Source of the DNA: Ceratobasidium sp. AG-K
Lineage: Eukaryota > Basidiomycota > Agaricomycetes > Cantharellales > Ceratobasidiaceae
Assembly (NCBI GenBank): GCA_037039685.1
Contig: JAWNGF010000007.1
Coordinates: forward strand, 1,302,001 to 1,366,000
DNA length: 64,000 nt
Direction: 5' to 3'
Below, one piece after another: positions 47,096 through 58,739 of the stretch. Both the position numbers and the translations under genes were made by a program. A model generated the notes under the pieces. The model saw only the letters and a list, made by a program, of their open reading frames with translations, searched no databases and was not told the origin of the DNA. Every line of letters starts with the position of its first letter. Positions within the stretch are counted from its first letter, which is position 1.

Positions 47096-47507
47096 TTTTG
47101 TTTGCCTTGTTTGTTGCTCTGTTTGGTCTCGTTCTGCTCACCTTGGCGCATTTAGTCGCTATTATGTAAGCCATGACCGCAGGACATGCTTGCCTGGCTA
47201 GCTTCACTTGTTCCTCATTTTCCATGGACTTGTCACGCCTCCTTTGTTCTGTCCTTGCTTCTCTCGGACTCCTGCTTTCTCCCCTTTGTCGCATACTCTC
47301 TATTGTACATAGCCACAGTAGATAGTACATATACCAGCGACACAAGTCTTGCTACCACAAGACTTGTTCTCTTGTTGTTTTCCCATCACTCATTGTGTGA
47401 CTCACTTAGGCCTTAGTTGCCATCCATTTGACCTTTGCCGTTGTCCCAACCCCCATCCTCACTGCCTGTGGAGTCTTGGCCTCCAAGGTTTGGTTAGGGT
47501 TGTGACA
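47096..47507 (+). repeat. Solo family-3 LTR inside element E gag
   Basis: 412 bp, TGTCACGACC to GTTGTGACA, perfect CCTTT duplications (47091-47095 and 47508-47512). Shows that family 3 was still mobile after E arrived. Confidence 0.94.
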
Positions 47508-48255
47508 CCTTTGATGGGAAGAAGGGAGAAGGAGCAGAGATGTTCATCACTCAAATGGAAAGCTACTTTGTCAGATTGGGTGACCAATACAGCTCTGGAA
47601 AAGAAAGAATTAGGGAAGCATTAGCCAAATTCAAATCGGATAACTGGTCAGCTACACATTGGGCGCAAGTGCTACTTTGATCCATGAACAATGGAGTTCC
47701 AGACCAAAACCTAAGGTCTTGGGAAACATTCAAGACACACTTCATGGAGCAATTTAGTGACCCCAACAAGAAGGCCAAAGCAGAAGCCAATATCCAAAAA
47801 AGCAAACAGATCAACTCAGCCGCAAATTATGCAACAGAATTCCGCTTTCACATGGTCGACTTGAATTGGGGGGAAGAAGCCCTTATCAACCAATTCAAGG
47901 AAGGGCTCAAGCTGGAAATCAAAACGGAATTAGCACGATTTGAACTCTCCCTTATCAACAAAGATGGAACCAAAAGGCGCCTTAACCTTAATCAATGGAT
48001 CACTCTTGCAATTTCTATTGATCAAAAGCTACAGCAAATCAAGTCTTCCACTGGAAAGAAGGTAGCACAACCTGCTACTACAGGCCAGGCCTCTACCAAA
48101 CAATTACCAGACAAAGTATACAAGACAAGGATAGCATCAAACCAATGTCTGAAGTGCAGACAAGAAGGTCACCGTTCACTCAAATGCCCATCCAAGGAAT
48201 GGATAACAATTGAACCCAGCATAAAGGGAAGAGAGGCAACGATTATAGAGGATTT

Positions 48256-48262
48256 GGGAAAA
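48256..48262 (+). promoter_or_regulatory. Probable -1 frameshift site (element E)
   Basis: G GGA AAA in the gag frame (TTG GGA AAA), with the gag stop 15 nt further on and pol open in the -1 frame. Confidence 0.55.
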
Positions 48263-48282
48263 GAAGGGGTCTCCCTCTAACT

Positions 48283-51200
48283 GTGTGTGGAGAGACCAAA
48301 GAACCGGCAATGGAAACAATGTACCTTAGAGCAACAAACAAATCAACCATTGTTTACACAAGCATCACCGGAATCACAGAACCTATCCCCACTCTCATTG
48401 ATTCAGGAGCATCAAAGAACTTTATGTACATCTCTTGGGCCCGCTCCAACAACATTCCTCTCATTGAACTTCCTGCCCCACAAAAAGTAATTGGCATCCA
48501 AGGGAAAGAACTCGCACACCAAATACGTTTCAAAGCCAAGCTAATACTGGACGTAGAAGGAAAAACCTTCAAACAAATCTTTTTTGCTATGCCTACTGGA
48601 GAAACCAAGCTCATTTTAGGACTTGAGTGGTTAGAAGAGGCAAACCCCAATATTGACTGGAAAACAAAGCACATATCATGGCGTCCAGAACCCATACAGG
48701 CAAAAACAGCCTCAATCGACAACCTTCCTGAAGAATTCAAAGAATTTGCTGACGTGTTTAGCGAGGAAAAATTCAAGAGGATCCCGGATCATCATCCATA
48801 CGACTGCGCCATTGACTTCAAGGAAGGGGCTGAACTTCCAAAACCAGCTAGACCAATCCCGCTCTCTCCAGCCAAATCAATTGCACTAAGGGAATACCTG
48901 GACAAGGAGATCGCAGCCGGGAAAATTTGTCCTAGCAAATCTCCCATTGCATCTCCTTGTTTCTTTGTCAAAAAACTGATTGATCCAAAGAACCCAGAAG
49001 CAGTACGCCAATTACGGCTTGTTCAAGACCTGAGAGGAGTGAATGCCATTACAAAAGACGACAGATTTCCAATGCCCTTAATGGAAGATCTTCTGGATAA
49101 AATCAAGGACGCAAAAAGATTTTCCAAGATCGATCTGTGCATGGGTTTCAACAATATCAGAATCAGGGAAGGGGACAAATGGCAAACGGCCTTCAGAACC
49201 AAGGAAGGCCTGTTCAAATACATTGCCATGCCATTTGGACTAAAAAACACGCCAGCCATATTCCAAAGATACATGAACCACACCTTCCATGACCTTATCG
49301 ATGTATGTGTCATAGTATACATTGACAACATCCTAGTCTTCTCTAAGAACAGAAGTCAACATACTGTGGATGTCAGGAAGGTGCTGAAGATCTTACTGGA
49401 TGAAAACCTATTTGCAAAACTTCCGAAATGCGAATTCTTTGTCACCAAATTAACATATACTGGACTCGGAATCAGCGATTTGGGCATCTCAATGGAAGAA
49501 GAGAAGGTCAAGGCAATAAAGGAATGGAAGGAACCAAAAACAGTCAAACAACTTCAGGCTTTCCTAGGATTTGCAAACTTCTACCAAAGATTTGTACCAA
49601 ATTTTAGCCAATTAGCAAAGCCCTTGACAATCCTGACAAGAAAGGACAACAAATGGGAATGGGAGAAGGATCAACAGGAAGCTTTTGACGCCCTGAAAAC
49701 AGAGATTAGCAAGGAACCCACACTACGCCACCCTGATCCTGACAAACCCTTTTCCTGGAAACAGATGCAAGTGGAGTAGCAATGGGAGCAATTCTGTCTC
49801 AAAGGCAAGACAATGGCTACCTACACCCTATAGCATTCCTGTCAAAATCCTTCAACAAAGCCCAGCTCAATTACAACATCCATGACAAAGAACTTATGGT
49901 GATCATTGAATCATTAACACATTGGAGGTTATACCTTGAGGGAATGAAGGATCCAATCACTGTCTATACCAATCACAGGAACCTACAGTTCTGGAAGGAA
50001 GCAAGAACGTTCAACCATCAACATGCAAGATGGCATCAACTACTGGCCTCCTACAACTTTGATATCATATACCGCCCTGGAATCCTTTTGTCTAAACCAG
50101 ACCTGCTGTCAAGACAATCTGACCACAAGGATATTCCACACACCAGAACAAGTCATGATATCTGCCAAAAAATTTAAGGGTTTTATGGGGCAGGTGGACA
50201 CAGACATCATAGCAACTATCAAGGAAGCACAGGAAACCAATGAAGAACTGGCAAAGATCAAGGAAATCTGTGAATCAAGGGGATTGTTACCAAAAAGCCT
50301 GCAACACAGCGCAAAAGATTACGACCTCAAGGAGGGTCTGATATGGTTCAAAGGAAGAATTTATGTTCCAGAAGACAAGGAGGCCAGACTAACCATCATG
50401 CGGGTACACCACAACTCAAAGATTGCGGGTCATCAAGGACAGGCTAGAACATTGGAGCTGATATCAAGAAGATACTTCTGGCCAGGGATGAAGCAAAGTG
50501 TAAACAGATATGTAGAATCCTGCAAGACTTGCCAACAAACAAGGGGATCGAAATCCATAGTCCCAGCCAAGCCATTAGAAATTCCAAAGGGGCCCTGGGA
50601 GGATATAGCATTCGACTTTGTTGTAAAGCTACCAAAGTCCAAAGGGTCAGACAGCATCATGGTAGTAGTGGACCATTTTTCAAGAATGGCGCATTTCATA
50701 CCCTGCAAGGAATCTCACACAACAAGCAACCTCGCAGACCTATTTGTCACAAACATTTGGAAACTACACGGTTTTCCAAAAAGCACTATCTCAGACTGGG
50801 GGACTACTTTCAATTCAAAACTGATGAAAGCAATCTGCAAGAGAATTGGGACTAGCCCGGGTTTCAGTACTGTCTACCACCCCCAGACGGATGGCATAAT
50901 GGAAAGAATCAACCAATGGATGGAAGGCTGGCTATGGTCCTTTGTCAACTACAGGCAAGACAACTGGGCAGACTTATTACCTATTGCAGAATTCAGTTAT
51001 AACCTGCAGAAGCACCGGGTAACTGGGAACTCACCTTTCGCTATTGTCTATGGCAGGGAACCACTATGGAACATCTCGTCTGAGGAGTCAACGGTCCCTG
51101 AAGCAAATAGAATTACGGAAAAATGGCGTAACATCCACAATGAAGCAATTGCATCAATGGAGAGTCAAAGGCTTCCAGAAGAAAGGCCAAAAAACGAGTA

Positions 51201-52197
51201 CCAAGAAGGAGAACTAGTATGGCTGTTGGGAAAAAACATACAAACAAAAAGTCCCTCAAAGAAGCTGGATAACAAGAAGCACGGGCCATTTGTTGTGAAG
51301 CGACAGATAGGATCACATGTGTATGAGCTCATTTTACCAACAACAATGAGGGTACACCCTGTGTTCCATATCGACTTGCTCAGCCCTTACATAGAAGACA
51401 CGGAATTCAAACAAAACCAACCCCGACCGCCACCAATCATTACTGAAGAAGGAGAAGAAGAATATGAAGTAGAAAAGATCTTGGACTGGAAGGAGACAAA
51501 GGGTAGTCTATTTTACAGGGTCAGATGGAAGGGTTATGGAGACAAAGAAGACACGGAGCAGAGGGCAGAAGATTTTGGTCATCTGTCTAAGATCATCAAG
51601 GACTTTCTATGCCAACACCCTGAAGCTCCCACACCATCTTACTACATTCCAGGAAAGATAAAAGGCCAAGGTGCAAGAGAAGAGGAACCCATCTGCAAAA
51701 CTTGCAACTACTCCAAAGCACACTCCTCACTCTACACTTTAAATCTTTTCTGCTCTCCACAATGCCTGCCGTCTCCTGTGCCACCATCTCCAACAACCTT
51801 GTCCGCATCCTCAAAGGACCTGCCTTTGCTACTGCAAGGATCCTTGACAGTGGAGCCGCCCTCTATGTCTTCAAGAGGTCACAGCAGAGCTCCGGCAGAA
51901 TGCATTTCAGGGCGTCAGACGACATCCTACACTCAGACCTGGGAGGATTCCAGTGGGTTGGAAAGAAATGGCCAACACGCATGCAACTCCTACAAAAGGA
52001 CATCTTTGTTTGTTGAGGATGCGCCACGTTCCAGGTCTCAGAAGTCGTCCTCCTCTCCACCCATATGCTCGGAGTTGTTGAATGGGGACAAGAGGGGGCA
52101 TACTCAAGTGAGTGGGTACCAGGTTACGACAGAAGGCAACCAATGCTCTGACCTAGGTGGAACGACGCCTGGGACACCAACTACAAAAGGGACCTGA
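48283..52197 (+). pseudogene. Element E pol, two frameshifts
   Basis: Protease (LIDSGASKNF), RT with YIDNILVFS (the second catalytic Asp of the YIDD box is Asn here), RNase H, integrase (HHNSKIAGHQGQ finger, CKTCQ, SDWGTTF, HPQTDG) and chromodomain (FYRVRWKGYGDKED). One base is missing near 49750 (PDKPF, then frame change) and the frame changes again near 50142. SDWG replaces the SDRG/SDQG of relatives. The frame stays open about 145 codons past the chromodomain to 52197, overlapping the accessory frame. Confidence 0.92.
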
Positions 52198-52526
52198 GTG
52201 ACTGGAAGATGGACAGGGGAAGGTACCAGAAGGAAAAATTTGAATGGGCACCAAACTGGTGGAAGTGGGAGGACGCGGATGTGTCAGCATGGAAGGAGGC
52301 AGAGCTGGATGTGCGACAATGGGATGAGGGGTTTGTGGAGGCTCAGAAGAGGGTTTTGGACTGGTCCAAGGCCAACTGGACAAAGGAGGAGACATGGGAA
52401 GAGTGGGAAAAGTTCTTGGACAAACCAGGTAACACTGTGTTCAATCCCATTGATTTAACCATCAAAGAGGACAAGGGGTTGGAAGAGCACTTGCTTGCAA
52501 AAAGCAAGGATTGCAAGATCCAATAG
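51762..52526 (+). pseudogene. Element E accessory frame (ORF3), two TGAs
   Basis: 255 codons starting MPAVSCATI, the same length as the open version in C. TGA at 52014-52016 falls on the same codon as in element A, and TGA at 52149-52151 replaces an Arg codon. The C-terminal Trp/Glu-rich half (TWEEWEKF) is open over 52152-52526. First 436 bases overlap pol in a different frame. Function unknown. Confidence 0.75.
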
Positions 52527-52554
52527 AGCCCATCCAGGTCCCCTAGATGGACTC

Positions 52555-52568
52555 TTAAGGGGGAGTAA
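52555..52568 (+). promoter_or_regulatory. Element E polypurine tract
   Basis: TTAAGGGGGAGTAA directly before the 3' LTR, as in element A. Confidence 0.75.
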
Positions 52569-53026
52569 TGTCGTGAGCCAGCTCCCTCCATTGGACTTGC
52601 CTGTTGTCTTGCCTGCCTGTGTTCTTCTTTGTGTTGTGTTTCCGTTTCCATTTGCTGTGTTGCCACCTTCTTGTGGTTCCTTCTGTTACACTGTGTAACA
52701 CAGCTGTGCTATTGTATGAGTCATGTCTGTTCATACAGCATGACTCACATGGACACTCCTGACTGGTTTGCTTGTATGACTTGTGTGGCTGCGCTGTGTA
52801 TGACTCAGCCTCTTTGTGGATATATATAGAGGACCAACAAGCCTGGTAACCCCAGCTTGTTTTGTCTTGTCAAACACCCCCTTTTGAGTGACACTTTGAA
52901 CCACACCTACCCTCAAGAGCCTACAGACACTTATGTGTGTTGCGGTTCAAGAGGTCACTTAGGTCTTAGTGCCATCCACTCTCCGTCACGGCTTGTCTCA
53001 TAGCCATCAAGAAGAAGCTTACGACA
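52569..53026 (+). repeat. Element E 3' LTR
   Basis: 458 bp, TGTCGTGAGCC to GCTTACGACA, then the duplicated TTGAT. About 20 differences from the 5' LTR, several of them C/T or G/A. Confidence 0.94.
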
Positions 53027-53717
53027 TTGATGTGTTAACACTTCAGTCCACAAGTTCCTCCACTTCCAGCTATCCATCAACATTACTGCTGTCCTCATTA
53101 CTTTCATCTCTGCTGTTGCAAGCAGCAAGGAGGAATCCATCTTAACTGCTGTTCAACTGCTGTGGATCAACATCATCATGGACACCTTTGCTGCTCTTGC
53201 CCTTGCCACCAATCCAGCCATGCCCAATCTCCTCAAGCATAGCCTGATTGCAAGACCGCCCTGCTCTTCTCTGTCAACATGATCTTCAACTCAGTCAACT
53301 GCTGTAGCCTAAAGCAAGACAAGAACATTTTCCGCAGCCTGACAAAGCACTTTTACTTTATTGCCATTACTCTTCTCAGTAAGTCCCAGACCTGACAGTT
53401 GGTAACCGGATGCAGACGTGTTTGTTACAGAGATTGTTATTCAGGTTGTCATTGCCTTCTTCAGTGGTGGTACATTCCAGGTTGTGTCAATGAATGGCCG
53501 CAACTGGGGCATGTTGATTGCTCTTGGCTTTGTGTCCATTCCTCTTGGGTTCCTCATCCATTGCATCCCAACTCCCCCTTTCAAGTGCCTCTTCAACAAG
53601 CTCTGCATCATGCATGACCCCAACACCCCACCCAAGCTGACCAAGGCTGAGAAGAAGGCCAAGCAGGAGCATAAGCATGAAGTCAGGAGAAGGAGGGCTG
53701 GAATCCCACAATCATAG
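53027..53717 (+). pseudogene. PMC1-type Ca2+-ATPase pseudogene, 3' piece
   Basis: Continues the pump after the insertion: CVNTSVHKFLHFQLSINIT, then the helix region LLWINIIMDTFAALALATNP, which is diagnostic of plasma-membrane-type Ca2+ pumps. A decayed stretch (53230-53390) follows with a possible intron (GTAAGT near 53379), then VTEIVIQVVIAFFSGGTFQVV and LGFLIHCIPTPPFKCLFNK with a basic tail to 53717. The Arg codon after IIWG is TGA and lies within the TTGAT duplication on both sides of element E, so the gene was already disabled when E inserted. Confidence 0.85.
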
Positions 53718-53872
53718 AGGTTTGCAACAGGCTTTTGACTTTCTCCAACATCAGTGGTGCCTGCATGCATGCGTCTTTGTTTGTCTGCAAGAACTGTTCT
53801 CAGTGAGGAACCCTTGGCAATGACAACATTGGTGTGTTGTGAGTATTCACTTCCTCTGGTCCAATGATCTTT

Positions 53873-54367
53873 TGTTGCAACCAAACACTATAATGGTTGC
53901 TGACTGTAACTATGTGTGCCCAAGTCAAGACTTAGAGAGACTTGGCACCTGAAGAGCTGTGAACTGTAGACTGTGAACAGCACTGAAGCCTGAGGATCCA
54001 AGGTAACCCTGAGGGAAACCCAGTGAGGGACTGTTTGTTGGGGAAATGACAAGGCAAAACAAGATGGGGATACCATGCTTGTTCTCACCTCATTATATAT
54101 TCAGAAAAGGTATGAGTCATGCTCATGCCAAGAAACAAGTCATACAAACTATTCAATCAGAAAGCTCTATGAGTCATGTCCTATAAAGGAACATGACTTG
54201 CCAAGAAAGGAAGTCAAAAGACAAAAGAGAAAGGAAGCAGCTTAAGGCTGCATGAGAACAAAGAAAACAGACACAAAGGAAGAGCACACAAAGAAGAACA
54301 CAGGAAAGACAACATGAGGCAAGCAAACCAGAGTCCAAGTCTATTGGAGGGGCCTTGGGTCACGACA
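53873..54367 (-). repeat. Solo family-2 LTR
   Basis: 495 bp, related to the element B LTRs, minus orientation, with perfect TCTTT duplications (53868-53872 and 54368-54372). Confidence 0.92.
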
Positions 54368-54372
54368 TCTTT

Positions 54373-54910
54373 ATACTGACAGCATGATTCCCCTATAGCC
54401 CCTCATTTGATGGCCTGCAATTGTTCCCATACTTGTCATATTGTCTGTTGGAGCTGGCTGGGCACCTCAACCTGGAATGCTCATGGATCCTGCTGGCGTT
54501 GATTGTTTGAAGTCATCTGCTGCCTTGTGGCACAGTCAGATCCAGATTCATCCCAATGCCAGAGCTGGTGGCCCTGTGCATAAGTGCGGCAAGGGGAGCC
54601 TCCAGATGCATTGATTATAGTAGCATTGCAATAAATGTGCACTGGGATTGGATTCTTTTGTGAGGTTTGTGTCACCTAAATTTTCATTGTGTCATTCTGC
54701 TTTTGTTTAGTCTCATATCTCATCCACCATGACTGCCCCTTGTACATTTACATACATTATGTGATGCCGCCCTTGTAGTACTATCAATACTATATGACAC
54801 TTTACTAAGCACCCTTGTTTGGCAAATCATGTAGGGAGAAGTGAGGCCACCATACCCACTGGGTGTTGATGGGGTCACATTGTAAGATGCCTCACCGACA
54901 TGACACTCAA
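54373..54910. other. About 540 bp without a recognised gene
   Basis: A minus-strand frame at 54481-54675 (64 codons) has no recognised relative. No LTR ends or repeats noticed. Lies between the last gypsy LTR and the copia-like LTR. Confidence 0.35.
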
Positions 54911-55317
54911 TGTTATATGGTCAGTGGTAAACAAGATTTGGGGTAGTAGCTACAGCAATTTAGTGGGAGAAGTCTGGATTTTCTGGCAGATCTATTGGAG
55001 ACTTTCTTGTCTATGGGAGGCCTACGATAGACTCATGTGTCTCCCAAGGTCTACGGAAAAAAAACGTTTCATTGAAATGTATATAAAAGCGATAAGAGAA
55101 ATGTTATAAACAAGTGACTATATACAAAGAGAAGAGAGAGAGAATGAGAGAATGAGGATGAGAACGATGCACGGAGTGCGCCTTATATACCCTATGGTCA
55201 AGCATCGAGTATATGCTAGTACCTACTATGCTTCGCTCGATTGCTATCGCTCGTAGGTACTGGTAAGTTCTCGTACATTTGTTATGTATATACATTGGGT
55301 AATTATCTATTTCAACA
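54911..55317 (-). repeat. Probable solo copia-type LTR
   Basis: On the minus strand a 407-bp block begins TGTTGAAATAGATAATTACC and ends CCATATAACA, with a TATATAAGG promoter-like box about 130 bp in and a T-rich stretch after it. This is the usual shape of a Ty1/copia LTR. Flanks CTCAA and CGTTT do not match, so either the duplication has decayed or the limits are off. Contains a short inverted repeat (GTACCTAC / GTAGGTAC). Confidence 0.4.
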
Positions 55318-55441
55318 CGTTTTTCCTGATGTTGTCAAGCTTGTAACAGGTCATGGGGGCTTGTGAGATCATACAAGCCCGGACAAGCTTATTGCTCGTT
55401 TGACTCCTGAGCGCTCCTGAGCGATTGTGAGTGGTCTAGAG

Positions 55442-55454
55442 CAGTGTTGGTAAA
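55442..55454 (+). repeat. hAT left terminal inverted repeat
   Basis: CAGTGTTGGTAAA, matching the right end exactly over 13 bp. Preceded by the target duplication GTCTAGAG. Confidence 0.95.
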
Positions 55455-55616
55455 ACCATATGGTAATACTGTTAGTCAATGGGACTTACGTAACATGGTG
55501 ATGTTATTTACATGTTAAACACCGATGGGAATAGCACGTGACAAATCGATACATATAATAGATATAATAGGAAGATATGATACATCCTGAGTGAAATAGA
55601 GCATATAATTCCTCAA

Positions 55617-58586
55617 TTAATCAGTTACTGAGTCTCCTATCGATTCCTGCATCTCTTGGGTTGCAAGGCTATAGATTTCGAGCTCACTTTGGAGATTGGC
55701 CAGGCCACTCGGTTTGAATATGTCCAAACCCTTCCCTTCCATCTCGAAGTCAAACAAATCTTCGAGCGGAATGTGCTCTTCGGTGCCAAAGAAGAGTCGC
55801 ACTCGCTTTGGAAGGGGGCCTGAATGGCGCACGTCCCCATGCGGTAACGCCACGGCATTGCCGGATTGGGTGGTGAGGTCATCTTCTGGTGGGTCCTCGT
55901 CGTCGATTACATCTTGTTGTAAGCGTTTAGAGAGCGCAAGGATATCAGAGGTCTCGGGATCCTCTTCCAACATGTCCACTTCAGCCATTTCCTCAGCCAT
56001 TTCGTCATACTGATTAGTGTGAGTTGAATCCTCGGTCTTGACTGAAGTGGAGCCAAATTGGCGCTTCAGCCGCAAGCGTGTCAGACCGTCGGCGGCATGC
56101 TTCCTTTTGAGATCTAGTCGGACAACAGCCGTATCAAAGACCTTGTTATATGTAAGTTGAGCGCGACGCTTTGTATGTATGTTGCCCATCTCGCTAAACA
56201 GTCGCTCACAGCCAGCGGAATTAGCTACAATCGATAGGGTATGAATTGCAAGATGGGCAAGCTGATGGCGGCCGGAGTTGGGCGTATTATACGCAAGGAG
56301 GTCAGACCAGATACGAACCAGATTGACAGGCTTTCCATGTAAAAATGGAATGCAATTAATATAGCCTATCCCTGGCAATTTCAGTGGAAATAGAACTCAC
56401 CGATCGCTCATACGATGCTCGAATCTCCTCGTAATGCCACTTGTTGGGATGAAACTCTTTTCGCACATCATAATAGTCAGCAAATGCTTCATATAGCTCC
56501 ATGTCCGTCTCCTTGCGAAAAACGCGGCGGAAAACACGTTTGACCGCGCTATATAGGAGTCCACGATTGAGTGTTTGAGAGTTGAACAGTCGTGAGCGGA
56601 TGAAAGGGTTGAGGACAACAGCCAATATAAACGGATCTTGATCGGCTTTGCTCCAACGACGATTGAGGCTCTCAAGAACGCACTTGCGAATGGCCGGATT
56701 GAATGCATACTTGGAAAAAGTATAGTAGAGTCGACCCAGTTCAACTAGAATATGGTCAAGGCGAGTAGTTGGTGCTTGAGAAACATTTGCAGCAAAGGCA
56801 AGAGGCTCAAGATATAGCATCAACCTGTCAATAGTTAATACATATTCATTCAATGACTGAGGTGGGACCGCTTACTCTGTGAGCTTTTGCCAGAAACCTG
56901 GGTCTTCAATATGTTTCATGATACGCTCCACCTCCTCAATCTTCTCGGGTGATTTCCCGGCACTCGCACGAAAGGCTTTGGGGTTTAGAGCGACAAGACT
57001 GCGAAGTGTACGAGCCTTGGAAAGCAGACTGGTGAAGGAAAGAAAGTGGGCGGTCCATCGAGTAATTGAGGGAAGGCTTAAGCTACGCTTTCCCCCTGAG
57101 CTACGCAACTGCTCCTGATGGAATAGTCCTAGTAGATAAGAATGGTGCAACATCCATTTAATGGTGTCGATTGCAGTTGCTGCCGCCTCGACGAGTTTGT
57201 TGTTCAATCGCAGAATATCTCCAACAACAAGGTTGACCTAATGAAGTGGTCATTTGATAAAACATGCATATTTGATCAAATAAAGTACATACCTGATGAG
57301 CCCAACAGTCAAAGACAAGTATATGCGGTCGCATACGATGAAGCCGAACCCTCATGGCTCGAGAATCACCTCCCGCATCTGAAACCCATGCAATCACTTT
57401 CACATTGTGTTCTCTCTCAGCATGATCTATGTCATCAAGAACAATGCCAAGGTGGTTATTTGCGGTCTTCCGTTCGGCCGAGACATCGTGAACCTTCACC
57501 GTATACGTCTAACTCAACCCATTAGCATTGTAGGAGGCGCATATATACAGAAAAATCTTACCATATAATCGACTGACAGCATAGAAGCTAACAGTGAGTT
57601 TCGAGTGATGTTTTTCCATCCATCACTCACGCCGGTTGCTATACACCCCTTAATGGAGTCATGCATTGACAGACTGGAGGATTGAACTTCATCTTGGAGG
57701 ATTGGTCCTGACAGCTTATGTCGATCGGGCAGTTTACCGCCTGGTACCCAGTCTTTGAAGAAAAGTCGAGTTTGGGGATGGTTGATTCCATGCCAGGCCC
57801 AGCCATTAGCGATGAAAAGCTTGCAAAGGTCAGCTTCAAACCGTCTTTGTTGCTCCTTCGATAGGTAAGCCAGTCCGAGAGGAGTTCCTCGGTCGGATAG
57901 CGATGATTCTGCGTCACTATTGTGGTTTGGTAGTGAGTAAGAATTAATGGCAAATGACCCGGGTGGTGGTGAGGACTCCCGAGCGAGTCGTGCTTTCGCT
58001 TTGGGGTCCATAAGTGTACAGCTGCGTATATGCGCCTCAAACCCTTCTCGTCGACCAGAAACAGGTGCAACGGTGACAAAGGCTAATATGCGAAGCAATT
58101 AGGTCAGGATTGACAACGTTGCAACTCGAATCACTAACCATGCTCAATAAACTCACTAGGAGAGCGAATCTCGGTAATTTGTCCCTGTGCTTTGGCCTGT
58201 GTGTCCCTTTGTAGTGCTCCATTAATACATTGTGCAATACATGCTCGGCACCATGCATTCACGTAGGTTTTGTTATTGCCGTGGTAATCTTTTACACCCA
58301 CACTCGAGTTGTGAGACATTCGAGTTTGGAAGTAGTTCCAGTGCCATAGCTTCGGTGGCATGATAAGTGGCCTTGTGCAAGAGTAGTAGGTCGGAGCAGA
58401 TGGAGTAGTCTGGGAGATGAAGGTCGGGATCTTATGATCAGACATTACCCTGTCCCTTATATATGCGCTCCGTTTTTGGCCCGGGCACTTCACGAATGTT
58501 GTAGAATGATACCTTTCTGGCAATTGCTCTGACTCACGCCAAATAGAACGCCGGGAACGGTTCGCACTTTGTTTGGATCGAGGCAC
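55617..58586 (-). CDS. hAT transposase, six exons, 894 aa
   Basis: Model on the minus strand: 58586-58139, 58082-57562, 57508-57293, 57237-56876, 56824-56401, 56330-55617. All introns are GT-AG, 51-70 nt, and the phases close to 2685 nt. Near residues 120-190 there is a BED-like finger (CRAC, then HIRSC). The RNase H-like core carries candidate catalytic Asp residues in VSDGWKN and WVSDAGGDS, followed by FDCWAHQ. The C-terminal dimerisation region reads ANSAGCERLFSEMG. A long acidic tail of about 170 residues follows. The last intron is the least sure: its acceptor was chosen at GGAAAG because the nearer CAG gives the wrong phase. No stop or frameshift seen. Confidence 0.87.
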
Positions 58587-58726
58587 GCTCTGCGTTTGTC
58601 AGCAAACCGGGCATTGATGACCGAGTCTCAGCAATTTCCACTCCCATGGTAGATTCCCATGGTAAACATTACGTGAGTGACATTAACATCACTCCCTTTG
58701 CAATAAGTTTAAACATGGGAGTGGGA

Positions 58727-58739
58727 TTTACCAACACTG
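58727..58739 (-). repeat. hAT right terminal inverted repeat
   Basis: TTTACCAACACTG on the plus strand, exact inverse of the left end, followed by GTCTAGAG. Confidence 0.95.

Larger units (their letters stand above)
45874..48280 (+). pseudogene. Element E gag, two TGAs and a solo LTR
   Basis: Starts MSIQEDAGSH at 45874. A TGA at 46375-46377 ends the Pro-rich leader, and the same frame continues through Ser-rich, coiled-coil and capsid parts. A family-3 solo LTR splits it at Glu-Ala-Phe (47095 to 47513), and the flanking reading frame is otherwise preserved. A TGA at 47678-47680 stands where C has Arg (CGA). The knuckle CLKCRQEGHRSLKC has Arg instead of the usual Gly after the second Cys. The stop codon is at 48278-48280. 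Confidence 0.9.
45393..53026 (+). mobile_element. Element E: family-1 gypsy element in the ATPase pseudogene
   Basis: A 7634-bp plus-strand element, LTRs at 45393-45851 and 52569-53026, flanked by perfect TTGAT duplications (45388-45392 and 53027-53031). It carries gag, pol and the accessory frame. About 20 LTR differences by eye (4-5%) and stops or frameshifts in all three frames indicate an inactive copy. A family-3 solo LTR sits in gag. Confidence 0.95.
55442..58739 (-). mobile_element. Complete hAT DNA transposon
   Basis: 3298 bp bounded by perfect 13-bp inverted termini CAGTGTTGGTAAA (55442-55454 and 58727-58739) and a perfect 8-bp duplication GTCTAGAG (55434-55441 and 58740-58747). An 8-bp duplication and CAG-type ends are the hallmarks of hAT elements. 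It contains one multi-exon transposase gene that can be read without interruption. It lies 294 bp before the start codon of the NLR-like gene. Confidence 0.95.

Noticed and set aside
55224..55260. Short inverted repeat GTACCTAC/GTAGGTAC as a terminator or MITE
   Set aside because: Only 8 bp, inside the copia-like LTR, and no target duplication.
56331..56378. Extending the last hAT exon upstream (residues around INCIPFLHG)
   Set aside because: The reading frame is open there, but no acceptor gives the right phase with the good GTGAGT donor at 56400. The acceptor at 56331 closes the phase.
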